DNA of 64,000 nucleotides from Hemileia vastatrix (GCA_030280995.1 JASXTE010000005.1:25377001-25441000); one strand, 5' to 3'. Shown: positions 44,151-55,987, counted from the stretch's first letter. Notes: generated by a model from the sequence alone, not told the origin. Program-made: numbers and translations.

Positions 44151-46330
44151 TAGAAAGTTGTTATGCTTACTAGATCAATAGTTTATTGTAGATCATATGC
44201 ATGTAGGGTATTTTTGGAAATGTCTGGAGCAGGAGAATCATATGGGGGGGAGGTAATCTTAGTCTTCTACATGTTTTTTGTCTTTTAGTTTCGATAACAA
44301 GGGTCTTTTTTGATAATTAACAATATTTAACATATAACAACAATTATAATAAAAAAATATCAACATATAGGGTACCATTGGATAGCTCTCATCCTGGGTG
44401 ACTCAAATTTTTTTCTTTTCTTATAAAATTTATAAAATAAAAATATAATAAAGAACGCTCTATAATTTTGGTGGGAAACTGGGTAAATCTGGGGCAGACC
44501 TTTAATAAGGCACCTTTGAACAGATCATCCCAAGGGTAGTTTCTGGGGTACTTTACTGTACTTTTCAGTCTCTGGGGCAAGTGTTGGGGCTTGTTCTAAG
44601 TATTTGCTGTGACTTGTATCAGTGTAATCTGGTATAAGGTATTTGTTTTGGGGGTGTAATCATTTATTGTACTTATTTTTTTCTATATTATAGGTTTCCA
44701 ACACTTTCAAAGTCTTTCTCTCAGATTTTCAACTTATCCAACTCTTCAAGCAGATCTTCAAGCTTAGTTAATTGAATATTACGTTTACTTAGAGGGAAAG
44801 GGATTTCTTTTTGTTTTTCTAACTCCCTTGGATTCTGCCTGCAGAAAGTTGACTGTAGGAGTCTACTCTACACCGTGTAAAACAAGCCGAGGCTTTGGTT
44901 CCTTGAATTATACATCGTGAAACCCTATAAAAATAAGCTGTAAAAACAATATGTAAGTTTTAATTAAAAGCATGTGATAATGTTTTTTCGTCATTTGTAC
45001 AATATATTGCTGTGTAAAAACCTGTTGCATATACGCCTTATGCAAGTCACTGCATGCCTTGCAATCGGCTTCAGTAATTTGCATGTTTCTATACGCATAA
45101 CTGTAAGCGACTTTTTATCCAAGTGGCAAATTTTCTACTTCTCTCCTTCCACTTAAAAGAGACAGGTTATTAAAATAATCAGCTTCCCATCTGTTACACT
45201 TAAGAGTTTTTTATTTTGGTTTGACTCTTATACTTTTTTCTTAAGTAAAAATATTAATTTCACTTTAAATATATGTTCAACTTTTAGGGAATCCATTTTT
45301 CTCAATCATTAGGTTTGCCACCAAAGTAACTTATTTACAGATTACTAACTTGGATTGTTGGTCTTTTAGTCTCCTTTTAAATCTCTTTAAAAATAAATAA
45401 AAAACTGATGATTGTTTTTAACTCTTGGAAGCTTGATCTCTAACTTGTCATAGTATAATCAAAAAGCTAATTTTTGGTTAGCATCCAAATTTTATATTGG
45501 TTTGTCTTTCTCTTTTAATTTATTTCATTCAATAAAAATAATACTTATTTTTCTACAATAATCTATTCCTAAAAATTTAAATCGACAGATTAGTTGTCCA
45601 TTTATCGATCAATCAACTTCTACCCAAGGATTTTTTTTTAAAATTTCAAGTAAGAATATCTTTTTTCACTATTTCATTTTTAAATTTTTTATTATTCTCA
45701 ATCATTATATATTAAATAATAAAATAAAATAAAATATCATAGTATCCACATGTGTATGGGATCAATTTTTTTCTAAATATCAATAATTTATTGTATTGGC
45801 CTCCTGTAATTCTATTAATGGTAGAGGTATAGTTGATTCTTGTTTAAGGAAACTATACCTTTCAACATTATAAATTATGGATATCTGGTGGTTTGATATA
45901 TTATTTATATATGGAGAAAAATTAAATAAAGAATCAACACATACTTATGTATTATTGCTGTATTTATTGTAATAATTGGGCGTTGGATTTAAGGTTCACA
46001 TTTAATTGTTTATGTTTAGGGTATTGTTGAATCTTGTGTGCCCAACGCATACAACAGAATACTATACTTGTAAGCAATTAAATGAAGCTTTAATACCAAA
46101 TACTTGATTAATATTTTAAATGCAGCTAATACTCATGTTTTCTACATGCACATTGGATATGATTTTTTATTGATTATTTTTGGAGGTGTTAATTTTAACA
46201 ATTGCATTCTTTTTCACTTTTTTTATTTTTTTTTTGAATTAAATTAATTTCTTATCCACTACACTACAAGATGCAGGCTTCACAAAGTTTTTTTATAAAT
46301 AAAAATCACCGCTGAGGAAAAAAATCAAAC
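44151..46330. other. Intergenic, nothing recognised
   Basis: AT-rich. 44,365-44,600 is richer in G (GGGAAACTGGGTAAATCTGGGG, GGTAGTTTCTGGGGTACT) and might be an old LTR, but no partner was found. A TATAAAAATA string at 44,926 has no gene next to it. Confidence 0.4.
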
Positions 46331-46349
46331 AACAAGTGTGCAAAAAACA

Positions 46350-47556
46350 TCAAGAATGCATTATTTATTGTTGAAAATTATGGTATCAAGACAGATGGAA
46401 AAAGGGCAAAATATTTTTCTAGGAGTTTTGTAAAAAATTTAGTTAATCCAGAACGGTATTTTACTTCGAATTCTAGCTGTTATATTTTCCATCCAATCCG
46501 CTCCTCAATTCCAAGTGTTATAGTGAAAAAATTTTCTATTGAAGATCTCATTTGATTAAAAATGCTTGAAGCAACAATTCAGTGCATCAAAGACTTTTTG
46601 TATTGTGAACATGGAGTTTTACAAGATAAAGCTCATAAAAATGGTGGTGGATTTGGTAATATGTTTGTTGGTGGTAGGTGTTTAGATAGGAAAAAGTCTC
46701 TATTAATTTGTAAGTATTATATAGTTTTATTTATGAATAGTTTTAATCTATTATTATTTTAATTACTTTTATAGGTAAATATGCTTCTAAGCCCTTAGAT
46801 TTGGCAGAGTATGATCATTGCATGAAGCGAATAGAGTTATTCTTTAAATTTTTTTATCAAAATATATCTAATGTTAAGTATCAAGAAGCAGTAAAGCTCT
46901 TTCAAAAGCTCGGGATTCCTAAGTTTGGAGAAAATGTTGATGATGAAGAAATTGAACCATTTCATGGCAATTTTACTTGGACAACAGGCTCAAATGGAAA
47001 CAGGTTTTTGAATAGTCCTCACTGTGACTCAGACCGTAGCGAGTATACATTTGGACTTTTCATGCCTAAAGACACTGAGAAAAATTCTCTTCATCAATCT
47101 TATGACTCAAATCAACGACGTCAAAAAGGTGGAGAGCTTCATTTTCCTGAAATAGCTTTCAAAGTAGACATGGAGGCCACTAATGGCATCACAGAAATTC
47201 TATGGCCAGCAAACCTTCTTAATCATTTCACTTCACGATGTTATAAAATTGGTGGATTCACTCGCCTTGGCTCTTCTATTCAAGTTAGCACAAGACTTTT
47301 CAATACATTTAAAAAACTCCAAGAGTTTGAAATAGATATTTCTGAGTACTTAAATATAAATGAAGAGTTAGAAAGATGTAAATTTCTTATCATCAAACTT
47401 TCTAAGTACAATGAAAAGACTGATTTAACAAAAAAAAAGTTAGTGAATTACTATATATTTAATGTTACTAAAGATATTAAAAAATTAAATACAGAAAGAG
47501 ATTCTGATATACATGTTAATAAAAAAAGGAAAAGACCAGTAAGTAGTGATAGGTAA
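46350..47556 (+). CDS. Tet-like 2OG-Fe(II) oxygenase, one intron, one in-frame stop
   Basis: Exon 1 reads NALFIVENYGIKTDGKRAKYF (from about 46,356) through FHPIRSS and SIEDLI to a TGA at 46,553, then MLEATIQC to 46,709. An intron 46,710-46,774 has GTAAGT and TTATAG ends; joining gives CKYASKPLDLAEYDHCMK in frame, and exon 2 is open to 47,556. Exon 2 has NSPHCDSDRSEYTFGLFMP, an HxD iron-binding motif (47,020-47,028), GGELHFPEIAFKVDM, a candidate distal histidine in NHFTSRC (47,224) and a following Arg (TRLGSSIQ). This layout matches the Tet-like 2OG-Fe(II) oxygenase domain proteins that are expanded in rust fungi; relatives oxidise 5-methylcytosine. The in-frame TGA means either a recent pseudogene or an unseen splice. 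The N-terminus is not resolved. Confidence 0.62.
46710..46774 (+). other. Intron of the Tet-like gene
   Basis: 65 bp with GTAAGT donor and ACTTTTATAG acceptor. Removal restores one frame across both exons (phase 1). Confidence 0.75.
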
Positions 47557-47871
47557 AAATGTGATTTTATTGTACAGGTATAGTTTTAGTTTAGTGGTAG
47601 AATGATATATTTAAACACACATCTATAAAAACATTTTATGAAACTGATGATTATGTATAATCTAGTGAAAAACCTAAAACAATAAAAGTATGAAAAAAAT
47701 GGATGTAAAAATTGAAAAATCATATTACAATAAAAAATTATCATTGCTATATGTAAAATAAAATATAATATATTAAAATATAAGAAACATAATATAGCTT
47801 TGTAACTTGCTTAATTATTGCAGACGGAAACTAAAAATATACAATATTTTTAGTTTCTGTCCTAAAAGATC
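47557..47871. other. 3' flank with an 18-bp hairpin
   Basis: AT-rich sequence. GGAAACTAAAAATAT (47,826-47,840) pairs with ATATTTTTAGTTTCT (47,844-47,858) around a 3-nt loop, extended by GAC/GTC. Gypsy-2 entered 11 bp downstream. Confidence 0.6.
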
Positions 47872-47876
47872 ATATG

Positions 47877-49130
47877 TGTCAGCCAGGCTATTCCAGGAGT
47901 CCAGTAAATGATATATAAATTATAAAACCTTAAAGAGTGGGTAAGACTTGTATTTAATGAATATAACTTAATATTTTATTGCATAGTGAAATTATATAAG
48001 AATTTTATTATATACAAGTGTTACATTAAATTTATTGGTTATATATATTTTTATATATACAATTAAATTAAGCATAATATAATATATTCTACAAATAATG
48101 GCGCATTTTTATGTATTTAATAATTATAAATTTATATTTAATTAATTAAAAAACATATATGATAATTATAAGTGTAAAATTGACTTATAATATAATTAAA
48201 TTAATTATTTAAATTTATATAATAAATAACATCTTTCATATAGTATTAAACAATAATTAATGGCACTTCTTTTGACCCTTAAATTGTGTCAGGAAGAAAA
48301 TCAAATAAATTATAATACTTATTTTATAAAATAGTATTATAAATTCTCAAATTAAATTAATTAATTGTTTCAGTTAAACTAGTTATTAAATTACATAGTG
48401 AAAACAATTAATAAATATTAATTTACACTGAATTAAAATGATTGCATGCCTTGTTACGTCAAAACATGTTATTTGTTTCACTTAGAAATGCTGAAAACAG
48501 ATTGTAGTACTTGTTTTGATTTGTTTTTCCCATAGTTCTTAGATCACAGGGTTGTTTAGTTACTCATTATTTTGTATTAACTGATTTGGGAAATTTGGGA
48601 TGGGAATTTTATATTCTTAATTGGGATTCTTATTATTTTTTCGTATAATGTTCTCTTAATTACTATGTTACAAATGTCTTCTTTTATCTTCTTGTTTTAC
48701 TTCATTACTATTTTGTATATAGTCACTTGTAGCGCTTCAGAGGACCCATTGCCTATAAAAGGGCCTTGGATAATCCCCTGTAGAAGTATCACTTATTACA
48801 CACTCAACAATTTAAAAATAAATTTATTACGCTTATTATTATTTTTATTAGTATTAAATTCTAATTAAAAATTCTAAATAACAATTCAAAGGTTTCCTTA
48901 AGTCTGATAGTAATTATAGTGTTTGCCGGGCAGAACTCTTACTTAAATAATATTAATATTAATAAAACCAATTTGTTGTCACCTCTCAAATCACTCGTCA
49001 TTGCTTTCTCTCAAATAAATTAAATAATTTCAATTGTTTTTATTTCTTTTATTTCTAAACTACTATCTCCTTCTTGTCCTCCTCTCTTTTCTTCCCTCTT
49101 CTCTTATATCTTCTAGACGACTGACCGACA
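47877..49130 (+). repeat. Gypsy-2 5' LTR
   Basis: TGTCAGCCAGGCTATTCC … GACTGACCGACA. TATAAAAGG at 48,754-48,762 is a good TATA box; transcription should start about 30 bp later. Very AT-rich between 47,950 and 48,450. Confidence 0.93.
48754..48762 (+). promoter_or_regulatory. TATA box in Gypsy-2 5' LTR
   Basis: TATAAAAGG, repeated at 56,901-56,909 in the 3' LTR. Confidence 0.6.
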
Positions 49131-49820
49131 ACTGAGGGCCTTTCCAAACGACGACGACGATCGAGCCTGGCGACGAACGACAAAACGCACGGACCACCTA
49201 GCAAAACGAAACTTTTGCCGCGACTGTGTTTCGAACTTGGGTTCGACATCTTAGGTTTATATATTATTAAGTTTTATATTATTTGAAGTGATTTTTCGAT
49301 CACTATAGTAAGTTCACCTTTGCGCCTCTCACTCATATTACTATATTTTTATTGCAATAACAGTGATTGTGGCTTAATTGCTGATTCACTGAGTGTAAGT
49401 GTTCAATTTTAAAAAATTTTTTTTTCCTAGTTGACCATTATAGAGTGTTAAATCCTCTTAGTCCTAGAAGAATTAACATTATTATTAATACAAATTGAAT
49501 TATTAATTTAATTTTTTTTTATTATTAATTATTGTTAATTTTGGTTGACTTAAAAGTACATTGTGCTTAGTCCCAAATATATTGCCATATTTAATATTGG
49601 TAATTAATTGGTTGAATTAACTTACTTGTTATTCCCAATTTAACCTTGCAATCCATTTTTTTTTAAAAAAAAAATTAATTTTTTAATTATTACTTTATAT
49701 TGAAAATTATTTCTATAATTTAATTAATTAAAAATTTTTTTTTTTATTTGGAGCAATTATTGACTAACTTTTATTATTTTTTTATAAAGTACAAAGTAAA
49801 ATATAAATCTTCCCACTAGT
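49131..49820 (+). other. Gypsy-2 leader
   Basis: ACTGAGGGCCTTTCC directly after the LTR matches the Gypsy-1 site in 12 of 15 bases and is the candidate primer site although it lacks TGG. A CG-rich patch (ACGACGACGACGATCGAG…) and a TTCGAACTTGGGTTCGA string follow, then AT-rich sequence to the ORF1 start. Confidence 0.5.
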
Positions 49821-50502
49821 ATGTCCAACAATTTGGCAGAAAAAATGGATAACATGCAAGTGGATGAGATAGAAATTGACTATGATGCTGACACTGTAAG
49901 TTCTTCTAAAGTTGGTCATAAAAAATCTTATGCTAACACAAGGAATTCACATACTGCAGGATGTGGAAATGACAGGAAATGCAAACAAACCAAACCCCCT
50001 TCCCCCAGTACCACAGAAGGAAGTAAAGCCTCTAGTGCCTCAAGAAGGTCTTCCAAAAGGCTTCAAAATAAAAAAGCTTCCTCTGCCACAACAAATCAGC
50101 GACCTATCCAGTCATATAAAAGAGTTGAAGACAGAAAATATGACGTACAAAGCAAAGGTAGACACATTGTGGGATCAGGTCCAAGAACTCAGGAACCAGA
50201 TTCAGGCCCAGGCCCCTCCTCAATTGCCTCCCAATCAGCTTCAATTTCAGGCTCAACCTTCACAGCCACCCAGCTCAACCATCCAAAATCCAAATACTAT
50301 GGAAGTAGAGCAATGGAAATGGGATTATCTAATGAGTCACTACCAACAGAATGTGCAACACCCGCCTCATCATCAGCCTGGCCCATCCAGAACACCCAAT
50401 TTCCATCCACCTCCTCATCCCTACCAACAAGGCAGGAGAAAGAAGGCCCAAGCACATTCCCAAAACCAGTCCCAGGGGAAGTTTCCTCCTCTGCCATGGT
50501 AA
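49821..50502 (+). CDS. Gypsy-2 ORF1: spliced coiled-coil, WKWD-motif protein
   Basis: Exon 1 49,821-49,895 encodes 25 residues (MSNNLAEKMDNMQV…DADT). Intron 49,896-49,959 has GTAAGT and CTGCAG ends. Exon 2 from 49,960 begins DVEMTGN in phase 0 and is open to a TAA at 50,500, about 205 residues in all. Seen in exon 2: a coiled-coil stretch (ISDLSSHIKELKTENMTYKA), a Gln/Pro-rich part, MEVEQWKWDYLMSHY, a His/Pro-rich part and a basic tail ending FPPLPW. The broken Gypsy-1 copy keeps the exon junctions and phase, the WKWD motif and the PW-stop, so this frame is under family-wide constraint. Function unknown; perhaps an N-terminal gag domain or an RNA-binding accessory protein. A second possible intron follows at once. 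Confidence 0.68.
49896..49959 (+). other. Intron 1 of Gypsy-2 ORF1
   Basis: 64 bp, GTAAGT…CTGCAG, phase 0. The counterpart in Gypsy-1 is 4,560-4,614. Confidence 0.7.
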
Positions 50503-50556
50503 GTAATTTGGTTGATTGTCACTTGGGTATGTTTTCTAATAAATCTTTTTCTGTAG
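50499..50556 (+). other. Candidate intron 2 between ORF1 and gag
   Basis: GTAAGT at 50,499 overlaps the ORF1 stop; TTTTTCTGTAG ends at 50,556. Gypsy-1 has the same pair at 5,072 and 5,123. Splicing in either copy would put a glycine codon plus NII(D/E) at the junction, but in the +1 frame relative to ORF1. So if the intron is real, gag needs a frameshift or its own start. Confidence 0.5.
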
Positions 50557-52306
50557 GTAATATTATTGAACATGGTGAAAGAACAGTTAAACCTGTTAAA
50601 AGACAGCTTCCTGTAACTAGTAGCCCTACTGATGTAATTAGCAAATTGTCATTTGATGAACCTTTACATTTAACTTCTACATCTTTAATTAATCCTTCTC
50701 TTGCAATTAAAAATGATTCTGTTCCCCCTGAAATCTATACCTTAATTGAAAAAACTTCTGAGGAAATATTGAAAGATACCCTTGATTTTAATATTGTGAA
50801 AGACAAACATGTGAGAGATGTGTTAATCCATGAAAATGATAGATTAAATAATTTACACTTGCAATGTAAAGTGAGTTCTTCTGTACAAGATACAGCTTAT
50901 TTAAAAATCAAAGAAACCTTGAATATTGTTCTTAGTCAACAAAAACAAATAAGAAGTGACCATAGAGCTATCTCAGATAGAAATATCAGTCTACATAAGA
51001 CCTTGAGTGAATTGAAACCCCTTATTGAGGAAAATTATTCATTCAAAAATGAAATAAAATCTCTACAAAATGAGTTTATGAAGCTAAAAAATGATTTCCA
51101 TGCACTAAGTACCAAACACTCAGTTTCTGAGGACAGAAATGTTCTATCTCTTGCAAAAGTAAATGACCAGATGTCTGAAATTCCAAGAATAAGAAACTAT
51201 GTGTCTGACCTACAGGAAAAGTTCTCAACCTTAACCATCAATAATGAATTAAATGAGATTTCTGCAAATAAGCTGCATAAAAATAAAGGGAAAAAACCTG
51301 AACAAAGTTCATCCTTTCTTCCTCATATTTCAACCATTAAACAAACTGACAATGAGTCTGTAAAATCTTTTGCTACTAGCAAAAAATCTTGTGATGGTCA
51401 TGCACCAGCTGTTTCTGTAAATAATGAAATTTCTGAACACCTGGCTAAACTTCAGGAGTTATTACTAATGAATAATTCAAACCAAAAAGTGGACCATCCC
51501 AGTAGTCAGAAAAATTGGCCTAAGTTAGACCAATATCCTACCTTTGATGGTGATTCTTCCTCTGATTGGCAACACTTTATCCAAAGAATTGATAATTTAA
51601 AGAGATCTTATAAACTACCTGATGAGGAAATTGTTTCTAAGCTAATTTCTTTATTTTCCAATGTAGCCTTGATGTGGTATGAATCTGTCCTCTTAGATAA
51701 CAATCATTATACATGGAATGATTGGAAATCCTTGATTGAGAATCAGTTTGGTGGTTCAAAATTCAGGTTAGCTCAGCAAAGACTGTATGAGAATACTAGA
51801 TATGTATCCTCCTCTGTTGAAAACCCATTGTTTTTCTGATGAAAATAACTAAAATCCTTAGAGCAATTGATCCAAAGATGGATTATGATATTTGGAGAGA
51901 TAAAATCTTGTATAAATTACCAAATTCTCTTAGGGATTTGATTGTTGCTAGAACTGAGCATGTAAGGGAAAATTCTTCTTTCATTAATATCTGTAATGAA
52001 GTACTACTCAACCATAGATATGAACCAAAGAATTACCTTAGTAAATCTTATAATGATCAGAATAAACCTTCTATAAAGCTCCCAGAAAAATCTGGTAAAC
52101 CCTCTGCCCCAGTTGCACCTTAAAAATATGCAACAAATACTTGTTATAAATGTAACAAACCGTGGCAGAAGGGTCATGTTTGTGACAAGAAAATTCATCT
52201 TGTTGAACAAAATGAAGACACTGATGAAATTGAACTTGATGTCAATAATTCTTCCAGTGACTGTGAAAGTAATATCTCCTATGACAATGAATCTGTTAAA
52301 GATGTT
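50557..52306 (+). CDS. Gypsy-2 gag
   Basis: From NIIEHGERTVKP after the candidate acceptor. A long charged region (to about 51,450) has heptad-like stretches (LHKTLSELKPLIEENYSFKN, FMKLKNDFHALSTKH). The retrotransposon gag capsid domain spans about 51,530-52,020 (DWQHFIQRIDNLKRSYKL, FGGSKFRLAQQRLYENTRY, NICNEVLLNHRYE). A single missing base near 51,818-51,824 moves the frame; an ATG at 51,839 overlaps the resulting TGA by chance. A TAA at 52,121 precedes the knuckle CYKCNKPWQKGHVC (about 52,142-52,183), of the C-C-W-GH-C type found in chromoviruses. An acidic tail leads into protease in the same frame. Confidence 0.8.
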
Positions 52307-55300
52307 TTAATGTTGGAACATGATGTCCATTATTTAAATAATATATCTGAAGATTGTGTATTGAATTTATCTTCAGTAGAAAATGCTGAGATAATTAAAG
52401 ATATTACTAACAATTCTATTCCTATATCCCCTTTAAAGGCACCTGTTATCATTAATGGTAAAAATGTTGATGTAGTTCTTGATTCTGGTGCTGGAGGAAG
52501 TGTAGTATCTGAAAAAGCTTTGGCTTCAGTGGATAAGGAATATTTGAGTAAATTATTGCCTATAACTTCTGAAAAATGGAGAGGGTATGGTTCTACCTTA
52601 TTTCCTATTGGAAAATACAAAACCTCTGTATTCTTCAAATATAATGGTGGTTTTGTCAGAGCTATTTGTGAGTTTGTTGTCATGAAAAATGATAATTTGA
52701 GCAATTGGTTTATTATGGGAAATGATATTTTAACCATGTTTGGTGTGAAACTGGACCCAGCAAATAATTGCTTTACCTTAGGAATGAATGGTAAAAGAAA
52801 ATTCAAAATTTCTTCTCCTAAACCTTCTGGGCATTTGTTGAAATCTTGTAACTCACTGACCCAATGTAAAGGTAGAACAACAACTGAAATGGATGATTTA
52901 TTACATGAAATAAATACCGCTTCTTTTGGTGATCATTTGACTAATGAACAAAAGGATTCTATTGTTGCCTCTATTACCTCTTTCCCTATGGCTTTTGCTC
53001 ATGGTTCTCATGTCTTGGGAATTGTTCAGGAAGAGATGAAAATTACCTTATCCTGTAATTTGAGTGATATTCCTCCTTCCCTTAAGAAAAAACCATATCC
53101 TGCTTCTCCATCAAAAAGAAAAGATATTGAAGATAATATTGAAACATTATTGAAAATGAATATCATTGAGAAAGTGGATGTCACCCCCAAATATTGTGTC
53201 ATCTCCCCAGTCTTGATTTCATATGAAAAAGATAAAGCTAGATTATGTGGAGATTACAGAGCTTTAAATACTTATACTGTTGATGATATTTATCCTTTAC
53301 CCAGAATTAATTCAATACATGCTACCTTGCAAGGTGCAAAATTTATTAGTTGTCTGGATGGTAATAAAGGTTATCATCAAGTTCCAGTTGAGAAAAATTC
53401 TCAAAATTTTTTGCTTATTGCTACTCATATGGGAATATATAAGTATGTTAGGATGCCATTTGGCCCTAAAAATGCTCCTTCAGTTTTCCAGAAAGTCATG
53501 GATAACACTTTCCATCAAGAAATTATTGAAGGTTGGCTCATGGTTTATATTGATGATATTATTGTTTTTTCTAAAACTTTTGATGAACATATGATTCACT
53601 TGAATACAGTTTTCCAAAAAATGGATGAAATCAATATGACCTTATCTTTAAAAAAGTGTAAATTTGGTTTTCAATCTTTGAAAGTCCTTGGCCATGTTGT
53701 GTCAGGCTTACAAATTTGTGTAGACCATAATAAAGTTGCTGCCATTCAAAATGTGAAAGCACCAACTTCTGTAAGAGAAATCCAAAGTTTTTTGGGTATG
53801 TGTGGCTATTATAGACAATATATTAAAAATTATCAGGTCATAGCCTTGCCTCTTACAAAACTAACCAGAAAAGATGTTGCTTTTCTCTGGAATAATGACT
53901 GTCAGAAAGCTTTTAATACATTGAAAAGTTGCTTAATGACAGCCCCTATATTGGCTCTCCCAGATTTTAACAAGCCATTTGTACTTTATACAGATGCTAG
54001 CTTTATTGGTCTGGGTGCTGCCCTTCACCAAAAGCAAATTATTAATGATAAATCCTCAGAGGTTGTAATTTGTTATATTTCAAGAACCTTAAGGAATAGT
54101 GAATTGAAATATGTTGCCACTCAATTGGAGTGCTTAGCAGTTGTTTGGGCTCTTGAGAAACTTCATTACTACTTGGATGACCAAAAATTTGAGTTGGTAA
54201 CTGACTGTAGTGCTGTGAAATCTCTCTTAAACCTCAAAACACCTAACAGACATATGTTCAGGTGGCAACTTGCTGTTCAGGAATACAGAGGAAGGATGAC
54301 TATTATCCACAGAGCTGGAAATGTTCACTCTAATGTTGATATGCTCTCCAGATTGCCTCTGCCAAATAATGACTCCAATCCTGCTTATGTACCTGAGGAT
54401 GACACTGTTCATATACATGGTATATTTATAGTTGATATGGAAGAAGAGTTATTACAGTTAATACTGGATTCATATGATAAAGATTCTGACTTAAATAAAT
54501 TAGTTACTATTTTGAATGATCCTAAGAATGCTTCAATTCAATCATTAATAAAAACTCTTCCTTCAAAGTACCAAAATGCTTTAAATAAAGGAAAGTTTTC
54601 TATTGAAGATGGTTATATATATTATAGAAGGAAGCTTACCAATGTAATTGTTATTCCTCCTTCAATGAAAGAAACTATCCTTAAACTTTGTCATGATGAC
54701 ATATTAGCTGGTCATTTTGATCTTGAAAAAACATTGATTAGAATCAAAAACACTGCATGGTGGGCTAATATGTCTGAAGACACAAAATTATATGTTGAAT
54801 CTTGTGATTCCTGCCAAAAATCTAAAAGGTTAACAGGTAAAAGGGCAGGGTTATTACAACATATTGAAGCACCTAGTGCTCCCTGGCAAATCATTAATAT
54901 GGATTTTGTCACTGGTCTTCCTGTTGCAGGTAAAGACAGCTTTAACTCTTGTTGGGTAATAGTGGATAGATTCACGAAAATGTGCAAATTTATTCCAACC
55001 CACAGAGATGTATCCACCAAAGAATTAGCTTTCTTATGGTGGTCTTACATGTTTAATATTATTGGTTTTCCAAAAGCCATTATCTCTGATAGGGATCCAA
55101 AATTCACTTCTGAGTTTTGGACCTCTTTGATGGATATTTGTGGCTGTGAGTTAAAATTGTCTACAGCTCATCATCCTCAGACTGATGGTCTAGCTGAAAG
55201 AATGATTCAAACTCTGGAAGATATGATTAGAAGGTATTGTGCCTTTGGTTTAGAATATAAAGACAATGACAGATTTACTCATGATTGGGTCACTCTTTTG

Positions 55301-55987
55301 CCTGGTCTTGAATTTGCATATAATAGCACTGTTCATTCTGTCACTGAGAAAAAGCCTTTTGAGCTTTGGTTAGGTTATGTCCCAAACACTCCTGCTCAGA
55401 TTCTCAATAATAAATTACCTAAGTTGGAACTGCACCCTGGTGTAAAATCTTTTATGCAAATGCAACAGCTCTGCAGAAAACATGCTCAAAGTTGTATTGA
55501 TAAAGCATTTGAATATGAAAAGTAAAGATGGGATAAATCCCATAAAGAATACACATTTAACAAGGGTGATGAAGTGTTGATCTCTACTGTCCATTTCAAT
55601 TTACAAGGTAACCACAAATTAAAAGATCCTTTTGTAGGACCATTTGTTGTTAAACGAATGGTTGGTGATAATGCAGTAGAAGTTGTATTGTATTCTCCAT
55701 ATGATAGAAAACATCCTGTCTTTCCCATTTCTTTACTTAAACCTTATACTTCCAACAGTGACTTATTTCCAAAAAGAAGAGGAAGACCTAAGAAGAACCC
55801 TCAGGAAGTCACAGAAACAGCAGAAATTGATAAAATTCTCAATGATAGAATTATCACTTCTGAAAGAGGTACTGAATATTTATTGAGATATAAGAACAAA
55901 TCATCTGAACATGATGCATGGATACCTGGAAAAGAAATTTCAAATCTGCCTGCTCTGTTGAAAAAATACAGAAAGAAAAAATCTTAG
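52307..55987 (+). CDS. Gypsy-2 pol: protease, RT, RNase H, integrase, chromodomain
   Basis: 1,071 codons are open from 52,310, continuing past one TAA (55,523-55,525) to 55,987 in the same frame. Counting from 52,310: protease VVLDSGAGGSVV (about residue 57); RT LCGDYRALNTYTVDDIYPLP (about 312), SCLDGNKGYHQVPV, catalytic YIDDIIVFS (about 413); RNase H LYTDASFIGLGAAL (about 558) and TDCSAVKSLL; integrase HHCC finger HDDILAGHF … CDSCQKSK (about 793-842), then D in NMDFVTGLP, D in ISDRDPKF, E in GLAERMIQTLE. After the TAA come HPVFPISLLKPY and a chromodomain-like EYLLRYKNKSSEHDAWIPG (about 55,871-55,930). All catalytic residues I can check are present. The TAA lies in the integrase C-terminal part and would remove the chromodomain. 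Confidence 0.9.

Noticed and set aside
48665..48868. A signal-peptide-like 67-codon frame in both Gypsy-2 LTRs (also 56,812).
   Set aside because: The LTRs are nearly identical by recent insertion, so repetition is no evidence for coding; the TATA box lies within the frame.
49200..49250. TTCGAACTTGGGTTCGA, resembling the T-arm of a tRNA.
   Set aside because: No acceptor stem, anticodon arm or D-arm could be placed around it.
49821..51839. A 672-codon open frame read straight through from the ORF1 start of Gypsy-2.
   Set aside because: Between 49,896 and 50,556 it crosses two splice-like introns and runs out of frame with the conserved coiled-coil exon; the same frame is closed in Gypsy-1. 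Only its first 25 codons and the part after 50,557 are supported.
51837..51841. TGATG stop-start overlap in Gypsy-2, as if two coupled genes.
   Set aside because: Gypsy-1 reads through this position in one frame; a single missing base near 51,820 explains the stop.
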